A stretch of 64,000 nucleotides of DNA from Promethearchaeota archaeon Loki_b32 (GCA_005223125.1 NJBH01000003.1:164303-228302); one strand, 5' to 3'; shown: positions 1 through 9,607, numbered from the stretch's first letter. A program made the numbers and translations. The notes: generated by a model from the sequence alone, not told the origin.

Positions 1-30
1 TTTTTCAACTTTTTCTTCTAATGACTCCAT
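1..30 (-). CDS. 5' end of a small gene running off the window edge
   Basis: Ten codons (MESLEEKVEK) are visible on the minus strand, starting with ATG at 28-30 and leaving the window on the left. They align with the start of the 32-residue peptide at 1697-1795 (MKSFEEKIEQ), and the upstream DNA of the two is also similar, so they are copies of one another. Function is unknown and only the amino terminus can be seen. Confidence 0.35.
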   Translation of the reverse strand, partial: MESLEEKVEK

Positions 31-122
31 TTTGTAATATTTCTGATTTTATTAATAAAATATTTTATTGTCTTATGATTTTATTGTATTAATGCTTACA
101 GAAGAATTTAAACAAATTAAAT
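1..122. repeat. Copy 1 of a divergent-promoter duplication
   Basis: This stretch resembles 1764-1917: the start of a minus-strand peptide, the shared intergenic DNA, and the first codons of a crotonase (ATG at 92, then MLTEEFKQIK against MLVEEFKQIK in the intact gene at 1887). After about ten codons the similarity to the crotonase ends and the frame runs to a TAG near 195. It is therefore a truncated duplicate of the crotonase 5' region. From 123 to 434 I see only AT-rich sequence without a supported gene. Confidence 0.6.
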
Positions 123-434
123 CGATGCGAATTCATACGGATCTACTTTTTCCCATAAGCTTGTTCTTGGAGTTCGAAAATTTTTATACACAATAGAAAA
201 TATTTATGAATTCTTTTAACTGTTTTCTAATATATGAGTCTATCTTTTATCTCTTTACCCTTTTTATTCAAAAGTTTCAAAAATAAGTGGTGCTTCCTCC
301 TTAAACTATTAATGAAATCTACCAAATCATCATTTTTGATTTTCATCAACTGCTTGTAAACTCTACTACATAATAGGTTTTTAAAAACTCCATAACCGAT
401 ATTATTTAAATATACAGTTAATTATATTAAAAAT

Positions 435-1700
435 GTGAAGGAATTTAAAATAAATGATTACTTGACACTAAGACTTCAAGACTATAGAACATTTATTTAT
501 ATAGCTGGAAAAAAGTTTAGACAATGTAAGTTCTTACTTCTTAATATTCCCGCAGACGAGATAAAGTTATTGGATGAGGTTCAATCTATTGACGAGGCTA
601 CTGAAAGGTTAAATAATTCTTTAGAGAGAGATGATCAGACTAAAATTACTATTGACTCAAAAACGGAGTTTTGGGCACATTGTTCTAACTTACAAGTATG
701 GTATGAACATAATTATGACACACGGTTGCTCCATAGCAATTTAGCATTCCCCTTACTGCACGCTCTTACTAAAGCTGGTGATCCGATTGCGAAAAAAGTC
801 TTTAAAGAAGAAATTGCAAAGCGTATTAGCTCAGGTAATGAAAAAATAATAGAGTTCTTGGTGAATGAGCGCTATATCGACTTTCTGGAAAGGGAACAAT
901 ATTTGATGTCATTATTAAATCCAGCCGAAGCAGAAATTTTAATTAAACTTGAAAAATTTACGGACCAACAATTTACACAAATTGGAAGGCGAAAATATTT
1001 CGATAGTGGAGTGGAAGAATACATCTATCCTCAATTTATGGCAAGAAATAAATCTGTATCAGCATTACTGATTTATTGGTATAATAAACCTCCTAAACCT
1101 CTCCCAGAATGGATATGCAATCTAAAAAACCTTGAAATCTTTCACTATTTCGGAGATAATATACCTTCACTACCAAAACATTTTAGTAAACTAAAAAATT
1201 TAAAAGAATTGGCAGTAGATAGTGAGATTTTAGAGAAAATATCCAGCTCAATTACACAACTTCCTCACCTAGAAGAACTATATATAAAAAGCGGGCTTTT
1301 AAAGACAATTCCAGAAAATATTGGAGATTTAAAAAAATTGAAAATCTTTTCTGTTGGAAATATGCTAACTACTCTTCCCGAATCTATAACAAAATTGAAA
1401 GAACTTGAATATCTTTATATAAATCATAATCGGTTATGTCAGTTACCAGAATCTCTTTATTCTCTTAAAAGCCTAAAAGAATTAAACATAAAGAATAATT
1501 CTATTGAAGAAATATCAGAATCGATCAGTGAACTAAAAAACCTTGAAGTATTTATTATAAAAAAAAATAAAATAAGAACCCTACCAGAGTCGTTGTTACA
1601 ACTTAAAAAACTAAGAATTTTATTTATTGATAACGAAATAATAGAAAAAAATAAAGATATTATAAAAAAATTAGAAACTAATGGTGTAATGATATCTTAA
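435..1700 (+). CDS. Leucine-rich-repeat protein
   Basis: A 421-residue protein with a GTG start. The first ~210 residues are a mostly helical region with no recognised domain. From about residue 215 to the end there are roughly eight leucine-rich repeats of the 23-residue 'LP.sI..LknL..L.i..N.l..' type, for example LPESITKLKELEYLYI and LPESLYSLKSLKELNI. LRR arrays form curved binding scaffolds for protein partners, and Asgard genomes carry many of them. There is no signal peptide or membrane segment, so it is probably cytoplasmic. The gene lies between the two copies of a duplicated promoter segment (1-122 and 1764-1917), so it was probably inserted after or during that duplication. Its stop overlaps the convergent peptide ORF at 1697. 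Confidence 0.85.
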   Translation: MKEFKINDYLTLRLQDYRTFIYIAGKKFRQCKFLLLNIPADEIKLLDEVQSIDEATERLNNSLERDDQTKITIDSKTEFWAHCSNLQVWYEHNYDTRLLHSNLAFPLLHALTKAGDPIAKKVFKEEIAKRISSGNEKIIEFLVNERYIDFLEREQYLMSLLNPAEAEILIKLEKFTDQQFTQIGRRKYFDSGVEEYIYPQFMARNKSVSALLIYWYNKPPKPLPEWICNLKNLEIFHYFGDNIPSLPKHFSKLKNLKELAVDSEILEKISSSITQLPHLEELYIKSGLLKTIPENIGDLKKLKIFSVGNMLTTLPESITKLKELEYLYINHNRLCQLPESLYSLKSLKELNIKNNSIEEISESISELKNLEVFIIKKNKIRTLPESLLQLKKLRILFIDNEIIEKNKDIIKKLETNGVMIS

Positions 1701-1795
1701 TTCTTTATAGGAATTATTGTCTTTTTCCTCCTAATAGCAGATCTAAGATGTCTCTCATAAGCTAATTGTTCAATTTTCTCTTCAAATGATTTCAT
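1697..1795 (-). CDS. 32-residue peptide, possibly truncated
   Basis: ATG at 1793-1795 opens a 32-codon frame (MKSFEEKIEQ...) with a very basic middle (RRKKT), ending in TAA inside the tail of the convergent LRR gene. The first ten residues match the partial gene at 1-30, which supports translation of the frame. The four-base overlap with the LRR stop suggests that the carboxy end may have been replaced when the LRR gene arrived. Function unknown. Confidence 0.4.
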   Translation of the reverse strand: MKSFEEKIEQLAYERHLRSAIRRKKTIIPIKN

Positions 1796-1917
1796 ATGTT
1801 AATATTTCTGATTTTATAAGTTAAAAAAGTATTACGATTATATTACCTTATAAAATATTTTATTGTTTTATGATTTTAATGTATTAATGCTTGTAGAAGA
1901 ATTTAAACAAATAAAAT
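1764..1917. repeat. Copy 2 of the divergent-promoter duplication
   Basis: Contains the start of the minus-strand peptide, the intergenic promoter DNA and the first codons of the intact crotonase. It matches 1-122 apart from a small insertion in the middle. Both copies keep the TTCTGATTTTA and AAAATATTTTATTG blocks, which probably hold the divergent promoter. Confidence 0.6.
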
Positions 1918-2708
1918 ATGAAAAAGAAGAAAACGGAATTTTAACGGTTACCCTAAATTGGCCCGAAAAAAAAAATGCTCTTTCACCATTAGGTCTTTTA
2001 GAGCTCTGGTATGCAGTTGAGCATGCCGATAAGGATAAACAAGTTAAAGTTATGATATTAACAGGGTGTGAGGAAGCAGGAGCTTTTTCTTCAGGAGGGT
2101 ATTTTTCAGATGAAATATTGAAAGATATACCTGAAAAGTACAGGACAGAAGTTAATTTAAGAGACATGGCATCAAAAAAGTTGTGCCTTAAGTTTTGGGA
2201 TTTTTCAAAACCTTTAATATCTGTGATTAACGGTTTTGCTGTGGGTGGTGGATTTACACTTCCTGTGATTTGCTCAGATTTGGTCTATATGGCTGAAGAC
2301 GCATGGTGGGCATTATATTTTGTAAAAAGAGCGGTTATGCCTGATTTTGCTACTACAGTTCTTTTACCTTTAATGATAGGTTTGAACAGAGCTAAAGAAC
2401 TGTTCTATTTTGGCGACCGGATGACTGCCCAAGAAGCAGAAAGATTAGGTCTCATTAATAAAGTATTGCCCAAAGAGAAATTAATGCCTTATGCGAGAAA
2501 TCAAGCCTTAAGACTTATTCCCCCCAAGGGTCCATCACTTTCAATTAAATTAATGAAAAAAACCATGCATACATATTTCAGGGATATAATAGAAAAACAA
2601 CTAGATTTAGAAAATAAAATGTGGACCAAGGCAATTCGAAGTAAAGATTTTGGAGAATCTTTAAAAGCTTTAAAGGAAAAAAGGGATCCAACTTTTCTGG
2701 GAAGGTAA
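1887..2708 (+). CDS. Enoyl-CoA hydratase/isomerase family protein (crotonase fold)
   Basis: A 273-residue crotonase. ATG at 1887 (MLVEEFKQIKYEKE) is preferred over the in-frame TTG at 1863 because the second crotonase in this window (16363) begins at the same aligned position. The oxyanion-hole loops are recognisable: GAFSSGGYFSD near residue 70 and GFAVGGGFTLPVICSD near 115. The two glutamates that catalyse hydration in classical enoyl-CoA hydratase are missing: the first position is Thr in GGGFTL and the second lies in an unrelated YFVKRAVMP segment. It may therefore be an isomerase, thioesterase-like or another acyl-CoA enzyme. The carboxy end (KRDPTFLGR) is shared with the 16363 paralogue (KRDPKFIGR). 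Confidence 0.85.
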   Translation: MLVEEFKQIKYEKEENGILTVTLNWPEKKNALSPLGLLELWYAVEHADKDKQVKVMILTGCEEAGAFSSGGYFSDEILKDIPEKYRTEVNLRDMASKKLCLKFWDFSKPLISVINGFAVGGGFTLPVICSDLVYMAEDAWWALYFVKRAVMPDFATTVLLPLMIGLNRAKELFYFGDRMTAQEAERLGLINKVLPKEKLMPYARNQALRLIPPKGPSLSIKLMKKTMHTYFRDIIEKQLDLENKMWTKAIRSKDFGESLKALKEKRDPTFLGR

Positions 2709-3003
2709 ATTCATATTTTTGAAAAAAATCAAAGGAATATTCGATAATTATTTTTTATTTAGGATTAAATTAGGTAGACTTTCGACTTTTTAATCTAAAC
2801 TATTCATATGTATAATGACCTTAAAAAGTGAATTTAAAAAAAAAATTAATAACGATTATTTTTATTTATTGAATATAATATATTATTATTAATATTACTC
2901 AAACATGCAAAATTCACTGTTTTAAAAATATTAATTTATTTAAAATGATGGATAGAAACATGATTAAAATTAAGATAATTAACTAGAACGGTGAAATGGT
3001 AAA

Positions 3004-3552
3004 ATTTCTGCGACCAAATCGTTTATCTATAAGGTTGTAGTTGTAGGTGACGGTGGTGTAGGGAAAACATCTATGGTTCTCCGCTACTGTGAGAATACCT
3101 TTAAAGAAAATTATATCATGACTATTGGCTCTAATTTTTCGACGAAACAGATTGAGCTGGAAGAGTATCCAAATTATTTGGTTAAGCTCCAGCTCTGGGA
3201 TTTAGCGGGACAGAAACATTTTAGCTTTGTACGGCCACCATTTTACCGAGGAGCTACAGCAATCGTATACGTATTCGATCTCACACGAAGAAGTTCATTT
3301 CAAAACATTTTAGACTGGAAAATTGAGGTAGAAAAAGTGATTGGCGATGGAAAGCCAACTGTGCTCGTCGGGAACAAAATTGACTTAGCAGAACAAGGTA
3401 ACAGGGAAGTCGGGGAAGGTGATGGGGAGGCCCTAAAGGATGAGATAAACTCGATAGCTTATTATGAAACAAGTGCTAAGCAAGATATTAAAGTCGAGCC
3501 TGTCTTTAAGAATATTACAATGGCTATTTTAGAAAAGACTAAAAAGATTTAG
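3004..3552 (+). CDS. Ras/Rab-like small GTPase
   Basis: A small Ras-superfamily GTPase of about 183 residues. G1 is GDGGVGKTS (3046-3072), G3 is WDLAGQ, G4 is NKID and G5 is ETSAK, all intact. Like most archaeal members it lacks a carboxy-terminal prenylation cysteine (ends KTKKI). The first in-frame ATG (3073) lies after the P-loop and would destroy the protein. The frame opens after TGA at 2992-2994, and the only plausible initiation site is ATT at 3004, with a GGTGA Shine-Dalgarno at 2990-2994, giving [M]SATKSFIYKVVVV. Alternatively, one A is missing from the A-run at 3001-3004 and the true start is ATG 2996 (MVKISATK). Such GTPases are a hallmark of Asgard archaea. Confidence 0.85.
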   Translation: MSATKSFIYKVVVVGDGGVGKTSMVLRYCENTFKENYIMTIGSNFSTKQIELEEYPNYLVKLQLWDLAGQKHFSFVRPPFYRGATAIVYVFDLTRRSSFQNILDWKIEVEKVIGDGKPTVLVGNKIDLAEQGNREVGEGDGEALKDEINSIAYYETSAKQDIKVEPVFKNITMAILEKTKKI

Positions 3553-3656
3553 CTTTTTATTTGTTATAAACAATAAATTAAAATTTTGGAAAATATTTGC
3601 AATAATTATCACATAAAATCATTAAAGTAATTAATTAAGATAATAAGGTAATATGT

Positions 3657-4376
3657 ATGTTTGGTGGAGCTCAGCGCGCATATGATCGTGCACTTACTGT
3701 TTTTAGCCCAGAAGGAAGGTTGTATCAGGTAGAGTATGCATTAGAGGCAGTTAGAAGAGGAACTCTTGCTGTAGCAGTAAAATCTAAAGATGATGTCTGT
3801 ATAGCAGCCCAAATTAAAATACCATCAATATTAATAGATGCTGATGCAATAGATAAAATTTTTCAAGTAGATGAACATATCGGAGTAGCAATTTCTGGTT
3901 TACATGCTGATTCTCGAGCACTGATTAATTACTCCCGAGTCCAAGCTCAATCATTTAGATTGACATATGATGAACCAGTAAGGCTTAACATGTTGGCCAA
4001 AAGCATTGCTGATTTAACTCAGCAGTATTCTCAGTTTGGAGGTATTAGACCTTTCGGATGTGCGCTTTTTTTCATTGCGATTGATGCGGGGGGCCCACAA
4101 ATTTATACTGTTTCACCAAGTGGAATATATCGTTCATTCAAATCATATGCGATTGGAACAGGAGAGGCAAGTGCGAGAGAATATCTTATTGAGAATTATA
4201 AAGAAGAAATGACTTTTGATGAGCTTATAAATTTTACTTTAAAAACACTTAAAGAATCGATTAATGAAGATGCCACTAAAGAGAATATTCGATTGGCATA
4301 TATTAAAGGTGAAGACAAAAAGTTTCATATGTGTAATAAAGAAGAAGTAGAAGAATTTTTGAATAAATTATCATAA
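3657..4376 (+). CDS. psmA: Proteasome subunit alpha
   Basis: A 239-residue archaeal 20S proteasome alpha subunit. The amino terminus has the alpha-type signature helix region (AYDRALTVFSPEGRLYQVEY), followed by the RRGTLAVAV strand. No catalytic amino-terminal threonine is present, as expected for alpha subunits. Seven copies form the outer ring that gates entry to the proteolytic chamber and docks the PAN/Cdc48 ATPase. A weak AAGGT ribosome site precedes the ATG. No beta subunit or ATPase gene is nearby. Confidence 0.97.
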   Translation: MFGGAQRAYDRALTVFSPEGRLYQVEYALEAVRRGTLAVAVKSKDDVCIAAQIKIPSILIDADAIDKIFQVDEHIGVAISGLHADSRALINYSRVQAQSFRLTYDEPVRLNMLAKSIADLTQQYSQFGGIRPFGCALFFIAIDAGGPQIYTVSPSGIYRSFKSYAIGTGEASAREYLIENYKEEMTFDELINFTLKTLKESINEDATKENIRLAYIKGEDKKFHMCNKEEVEEFLNKLS

Positions 4377-4485
4377 TCTTTCTTTTTGAAATCATCATAA
4401 AAGAATTTATTTTTGGAATCTATATTATAGATATTAATATAATATCTAGAATTTTTCTTATATAACGAAAAAATAGGCAACCGTC

Positions 4486-4878
4486 ATGGCTAAGAAGAAG
4501 ATTAGAGAAGAGTTCGATAAACTTTTTAAGAAAGGCAATGAAAAAGCAATTAAAAAGATGTTAGATAAGAATCCATGGCTACTTAACGAAGTTTCGCATA
4601 CTATGGGCGCGGGAATGGTAGAACAATCTCAAATTATTGCGGCTTTAGGCGTAATGGAAGATGAACTTGGAGGTCCCGTACCAATTGATGAGATTATATT
4701 TAGTTTAAGAGTTGATTTTAATATTCGAAAAAGTGAGGATGAAGTACATACGATTTTAACTAGTGCTGAAAATCTGCATCTTGTAAAAAGAGATGCTAAT
4801 GGGTGGAGTTTGACAAATGAAGGAGGTAGAATTTGCGACGATTATCTAAATAAAAATCTAGGTAAATTTGATTTATAA
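4486..4878 (+). CDS. Small protein with a winged-helix-like carboxy half
   Basis: A 130-residue, lysine-rich protein I do not recognise. The first ~35 residues are basic and helical (FDKLFKKGNEKAIKKMLD). Residues ~65-125 (PIDEIIFSLRVDFNIRKSED, then a beta-hairpin ending WSLTNEGGRICDDY) have the helix pattern and wing of a winged-helix domain. It could bind nucleic acid or act as a protein adaptor. It lies between the proteasome gene and the giant helical-repeat gene, both on the same strand, with gaps of about 110 bases. Confidence 0.7.
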   Translation: MAKKKIREEFDKLFKKGNEKAIKKMLDKNPWLLNEVSHTMGAGMVEQSQIIAALGVMEDELGGPVPIDEIIFSLRVDFNIRKSEDEVHTILTSAENLHLVKRDANGWSLTNEGGRICDDYLNKNLGKFDL

Positions 4879-5001
4879 TTGCTTAAATATTTATTTTCGT
4901 TAAATGATTTTTAAATTATAACTAAATTATTATATAAATTTGTATTGAGATTTTTGTTTAATAAGTTCATTCTTAATTCTTCTTAAAAATAGGTGAAATT
5001 T

Positions 5002-8000
5002 ATGGAAGAGAAAAGAGAAGAAGATTTAGATCAAGAATTCGATGATGAGGAGTTAGATTTAACGAAGGATGCTTTTTTTGCCGATATGATAGAGATGGAG
5101 GAAGAGATTGCTACAGAAGCCTATGAGTTAGTGGAACATGCGCTTAATTTAATAACGTCGCATTATTATGATGATGGCATTGAAATTCTTCGTCAGGCTA
5201 TAGGACTATATACCCAGATAAATAGAGAAGATGAAATTAAAGCTATAAATGAAAAAATATCAGAGGTTTACATACTAAAAGAACAAGCATTCAGGGAAGT
5301 TGAAATTGAAGCAGATAAAGTAGTTGAAAAGTTTGAGGAAATTGAAGAAGTTGAGGTTACTGAAGAAGTTGGAAAGATTGAAGAAGTTGGACGGGCTGAA
5401 GATTTGGAAGTAGAGGTAGATTTGATTAAGAAAGCAGACCAATTAGTAGTTGAAGCCCATCAATTAACAAAAAATAACAGATTTGAGGAATCTCTTGATA
5501 AATATGATGAAGCGGAAAAAATTCTTGAAGAGTTAGGTAAAACAGATGAAGTCGAAAGATTATATTCATTAATTGAAGATTGTTATAATAAAAAGGCTGA
5601 CTTCTTACGGAGCGTTAAGAAAGAAGAACTAGAAGAGGAACTAGTGGTTAGTGAAGAATTAGAAGCGCCACGAAGTGAGGAGCAGTTAAAAGCTAAAAGA
5701 TTAAAAAAGTTTCTTGAAACAAAAAAGCATGAGGAAGAGATCTCCTCTAGGGCGTATGAAGTATTAGACAAAGCGGTAGAGTTAGCTAAATTACATGAAT
5801 ATGATCAAGCTTTGAGTTTATATGAAGAAGGAGCAAATTTGTTTAAAGAATTGAACTGGACTTATGAAACCAAGAAAATTAGGGATACAATAGAGCAATT
5901 AGAAAAAGAAAAATTTAGGCATTTTCAAGCTCTTGAAAAAGAAAAAGTACAAATTGAGCAAAAAATTGAAACTGAACTTCAAAAAGAAAAACTAATTGAT
6001 CAGCAGGTAAAAGAAATAGAGGAGAAGAAAAAACTTACTCAGATGGAAAGGATAAGAGGAATAGAATTTCAAAAAATGGAAACCGAATTCTTCAAAGTAC
6101 AAATTGATAATATGGTAACTGAAGCTGCTAGAATGGCACGCGAATATGAATTGGCAATGCAGAAAGCTATAAAAAAAGGAAGATTAGTAGAAGAATGTAT
6201 TTATCCTAAAGTTATTGAAATTTATAAAAAAGTAAAGGAATTACTTATTGATAAAGGTTGGAATAATGAAGCAGCTATTTATGATGATACAATAAAAGTT
6301 TATATTCAGAAATTTGAAAAGGATCAAAAGGTAAGACAAATCGAAGCTGAAAAGACTATAAAACAGAAAGAAGCGGAAGAATTGATTAAGTTTAAAAAAG
6401 AAGATGTAGAAGCGGAATTGAGCGAAGAGCAATTAAGAGCTAGAGAAAAACACCGTCAAGGGGAAATAGAAATACAAAATATTCGAAATAGCATAGAAGA
6501 AATGACAAAAAGAGCCGAACGAGTAGGAAGAGAGTATGAAGTAGCGTTAAGGAAAGGGAAATTTGAATTAAAATGTCCATACCCTGAAATTATCAATATC
6601 TATGAAAAAGCCAAAGAAATGGCACAAGAAAGAGGATGGGATACAGATGTAGCAATTTTCTTAAGTCAGATTAACAAATTTAAAGAAAAATTAGAGAAAG
6701 ACAAAAGATTACGACAAATAGAAGCTGAAAAGGCAAAAAAGCAAGAAGAAGTAGAAGAAATGCATAAAGTTAAAAAAGAAGAACTTGGAGTAGGTTTAAA
6801 TGCTGAGAAGCTCAAATTATTAGAGGAACAAAGAAGATTAGAAGAAGAAAAAGAAGATTTTGATGAAATTTTAAATACAATGATAAATCGAGCCGAAAAA
6901 ATGGCTCGGGAATATGATGTTGCTATGAAAAAAGCCATAAGAAAGGGGGAATTGGCAGAAAACCCTCCATTTTTAAAGATTATTAGTATTTATGAAAGAG
7001 TAATACGAATGTTACTTGATAAAGGAAGAAATGAAGAAGCTGCCACATATGGAAATCAAATAACTTTTTACAATCAAAAATTAGAAAAAGATAATAAATT
7101 AAGAGAAGTTGAGGCGCAAAAAGCCCAAAGAGAAAAAGCACTTGAAGATATGCACAAAGTAGGAAAAAAAGTCGAAATTGATCAAAAAAAATTAAGCACT
7201 GTTGAGAAAAAAAGAGAAGAAAAAGAATTTCAGAAATACATTATCAATATGGCCAATAAAGCAGAAAAATTAGAGAGAGAATTTGATTCATCAATGAAAA
7301 AAGCTGTAAAAAAAGGGGGTGTAATAGAACAAACACCATATTCCGAAATAATAGAAATATATAAGCAAATTAAAGACAATTTATATGAGAGAGGCTGGAT
7401 AGAACAATCACAAATTTATTCAAACCAAATAAAGATTTATCAAGAGAAATCAGAGAAACATGAAAAATTACTAAAAATTGAAGCTCAAAAAATTCAAAGA
7501 GAAAAGGAGTTTGGAGAATTACAAAAAGTAGGTAAAAAAGAAATTAAACCTGCTAAACCTGAAAAAATAAAAGAACTTGAAACTGAAGACAAAGAAGAAG
7601 ATATATTTTTAGATAAAGCAATGAACCTGATTGATGAAGCTGAAAAAGATGTTAGAAGCTATGAACTAAGTATCAAAAAAGATATTTTGGTATATGAGAG
7701 TCCTTATATTAAAGCAATTTCTAATTATGAAGAAGCTAGAGAATTATTCAAAAAAATAGGATGGAATGATGAAGCTAACAGATTAATTAAAACTATTAAA
7801 TTTTATAAGGATAAAAAAGAAAAAGATGATAAATTAAGAATAATTGAACAAAAGAAATTAGAGAAACCAGAAATTAAATTGGAAGCGGTTAAGACTGAAA
7901 CTGAAAAAGAATTTTTAAAAAGGCAGGAGAGGTTGGCAGAATTTGAAGAAAAACAGAAGGAAGCTGATGAGATTGCTGTAAAGATCTTCAGTATGATTCA

Positions 8001-9564
8001 AAATGCTGAGAGAATGGCTCAAGAATACGAATTAAAACTAAAATCTGGAGTTTTTGACTATGAAGCCCCTTATGAAAAAATTATTGATATATATCGCGAA
8101 GCACGAAAGCGTTTTGAAGAAGTCAATTGGAAAGAAGAATCCGTAAAATTAATAGATACTGTTAACTTTTATAAAGAGAAACTGGCGCAAGATAAAAAAA
8201 TTCGCGCTTTAGAATCAGAGAAGGCTAAAAAAAGAGAAGAAGAATTGATGCTTCAACAGGACCTATTAGAGCAAGCGAGATTGGAACAAGAAAAATTGAT
8301 ACAACAGAGAAAAGAATCTTTACATTTAAAAAAAGAACGTATAGCTCAGTTTGAAACTTATAAAGATAAAGCCTTTCGGTTAATGGATCAAGCTAAACGT
8401 GAATTAAGACAAAGTAATTTTGTGAAAGCTATAGAATTTTATAAAGAGAGTGAAAAAATATTCATTGATATAAAATGGGAAGAAGGAATTAAAATGGTTC
8501 GAGATTCAGTCGTAATGATAAGTGGCAAGAAAAAGGCTTATGAACTCGAACAAAAGTCGATTGAAGAAAGAAAAGTTGAAAAATTACTAATAGAAGAAAA
8601 GATAGAAGCAAAATTAGCGGAGGCTCAAGATATAAGAAGAAAACAACAAGAAAAGAAGAGAAGAGAATTTTTAAAAATTCAGAGGGGAAAAGAACAGGAA
8701 AGGGAGATTTCTACAGAGGCGTATGGACTTTTGGAAGAAGGAACCGCTTTAATGGCACGCAAAAATTTCACAGAAGCTTTCGATAGATATATGGAAGCTC
8801 GAGAATTATTTAAAAAAATTTCTTGGCAACGAGAGGTTTCGAGAATAAATAATGAACTATTATTCAAACTTAAAAGGGAGAGGAAGAACGCTGAGATTCT
8901 AGAAGAGATCAAAGTAAAGAAAGTTGAAGAAGAGAAAGAAATAACACTATTAAAAGAAGAAGCAAAGAAAGACCGTAGAGAATTTGAGAGAAGAAAGAAA
9001 GAAGAAAAACGTAAACGCGCCAAAGAAGAACTTGGTAGAAAGATTTCCATTAAATTAGATAAAGCAAGCAAGTTAATCGATGGTTTTAGATATAATGAGG
9101 GAATATTAATGATGCAAGAAGAGCTCCAAAGATTAACAAAATTAGAAAAACATGATGAAATAAAGAGAATTCAGGAACAAATTGATAATTTAAAAGATGG
9201 AGCGGAAATTCCATTAATAACATTAGACGTTAATTCTAAAGATGTTCAAAATAAAAATTTTAAATCTGCATATAAAGCGTTAGATGAAGCTTATGTATCA
9301 ATTGCTAATAATCTCTTCAAGAAAGCGATTTCTGAATTAAGTGAAGCCAAATTTAAACTCAAGGAACTACACATTGGAAAAAAATTCATGAAAGAAATTG
9401 ATAAAAAAATCAATGAATTCAAAAGTAAAGTTAGTAAAAAACCAATCAAAGAAAAAGAAGAGCCTGTTGAAGACGAAATGGAAATTCTCAGAAGACGTGT
9501 TGCTGCAAGACGGGAAGAGAGAAGGAAAAAGGTATTAAATTTATTGGGAAAGCATGAAGAATAA
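5002..9564 (+). CDS. Giant helical-repeat/coiled-coil protein
   Basis: A 1520-residue, highly charged (Glu/Lys) cytoplasmic protein. An AGGTGA ribosome site at 4991-4996 selects ATG 5002 rather than the overlapping GTG 4993. Three TPR-like helical hairpins occupy the first ~320 residues. Then come seven tandem units of about 124-130 residues starting near residues 371, 501, 627, 750, 874, 998 and 1127. Each unit reads 'A.kmaREYE.AmKKaikkG...e.PY.kIIeIYe.akell.e.GW..EA.iY...I..Y.eKlekD.klR.IEaeKakk', with a coiled-coil linker. Three further TPR-like hairpins finish the protein. The compact helical unit followed by a long coiled coil suggests a scaffold, tether or filament. I do not recognise the family. 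The amino-terminal hairpins are shared in style with MIT/TPR modules, but assignment to either is only a guess. Confidence 0.93.
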   Translation: MEEKREEDLDQEFDDEELDLTKDAFFADMIEMEEEIATEAYELVEHALNLITSHYYDDGIEILRQAIGLYTQINREDEIKAINEKISEVYILKEQAFREVEIEADKVVEKFEEIEEVEVTEEVGKIEEVGRAEDLEVEVDLIKKADQLVVEAHQLTKNNRFEESLDKYDEAEKILEELGKTDEVERLYSLIEDCYNKKADFLRSVKKEELEEELVVSEELEAPRSEEQLKAKRLKKFLETKKHEEEISSRAYEVLDKAVELAKLHEYDQALSLYEEGANLFKELNWTYETKKIRDTIEQLEKEKFRHFQALEKEKVQIEQKIETELQKEKLIDQQVKEIEEKKKLTQMERIRGIEFQKMETEFFKVQIDNMVTEAARMAREYELAMQKAIKKGRLVEECIYPKVIEIYKKVKELLIDKGWNNEAAIYDDTIKVYIQKFEKDQKVRQIEAEKTIKQKEAEELIKFKKEDVEAELSEEQLRAREKHRQGEIEIQNIRNSIEEMTKRAERVGREYEVALRKGKFELKCPYPEIINIYEKAKEMAQERGWDTDVAIFLSQINKFKEKLEKDKRLRQIEAEKAKKQEEVEEMHKVKKEELGVGLNAEKLKLLEEQRRLEEEKEDFDEILNTMINRAEKMAREYDVAMKKAIRKGELAENPPFLKIISIYERVIRMLLDKGRNEEAATYGNQITFYNQKLEKDNKLREVEAQKAQREKALEDMHKVGKKVEIDQKKLSTVEKKREEKEFQKYIINMANKAEKLEREFDSSMKKAVKKGGVIEQTPYSEIIEIYKQIKDNLYERGWIEQSQIYSNQIKIYQEKSEKHEKLLKIEAQKIQREKEFGELQKVGKKEIKPAKPEKIKELETEDKEEDIFLDKAMNLIDEAEKDVRSYELSIKKDILVYESPYIKAISNYEEARELFKKIGWNDEANRLIKTIKFYKDKKEKDDKLRIIEQKKLEKPEIKLEAVKTETEKEFLKRQERLAEFEEKQKEADEIAVKIFSMIQNAERMAQEYELKLKSGVFDYEAPYEKIIDIYREARKRFEEVNWKEESVKLIDTVNFYKEKLAQDKKIRALESEKAKKREEELMLQQDLLEQARLEQEKLIQQRKESLHLKKERIAQFETYKDKAFRLMDQAKRELRQSNFVKAIEFYKESEKIFIDIKWEEGIKMVRDSVVMISGKKKAYELEQKSIEERKVEKLLIEEKIEAKLAEAQDIRRKQQEKKRREFLKIQRGKEQEREISTEAYGLLEEGTALMARKNFTEAFDRYMEARELFKKISWQREVSRINNELLFKLKRERKNAEILEEIKVKKVEEEKEITLLKEEAKKDRREFERRKKEEKRKRAKEELGRKISIKLDKASKLIDGFRYNEGILMMQEELQRLTKLEKHDEIKRIQEQIDNLKDGAEIPLITLDVNSKDVQNKNFKSAYKALDEAYVSIANNLFKKAISELSEAKFKLKELHIGKKFMKEIDKKINEFKSKVSKKPIKEKEEPVEDEMEILRRRVAARREERRKKVLNLLGKHEE

Positions 9565-9607
9565 ACATCTTTTTCTCCAATATCAAAAAAGAATAAAAAA
9601 AATTATT

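Noticed and set aside
1863..1886. TTG 1863 as the start of the first crotonase
   Set aside because: The extra eight residues are not shared with the paralogue, whereas ATG 1887 aligns with the start at 16363.
5583..9071. Long minus-strand open frames inside the giant gene
   Set aside because: Ser/Phe/Leu-rich shadows of a Glu/Lys-rich coding strand, with no start signals or motifs.
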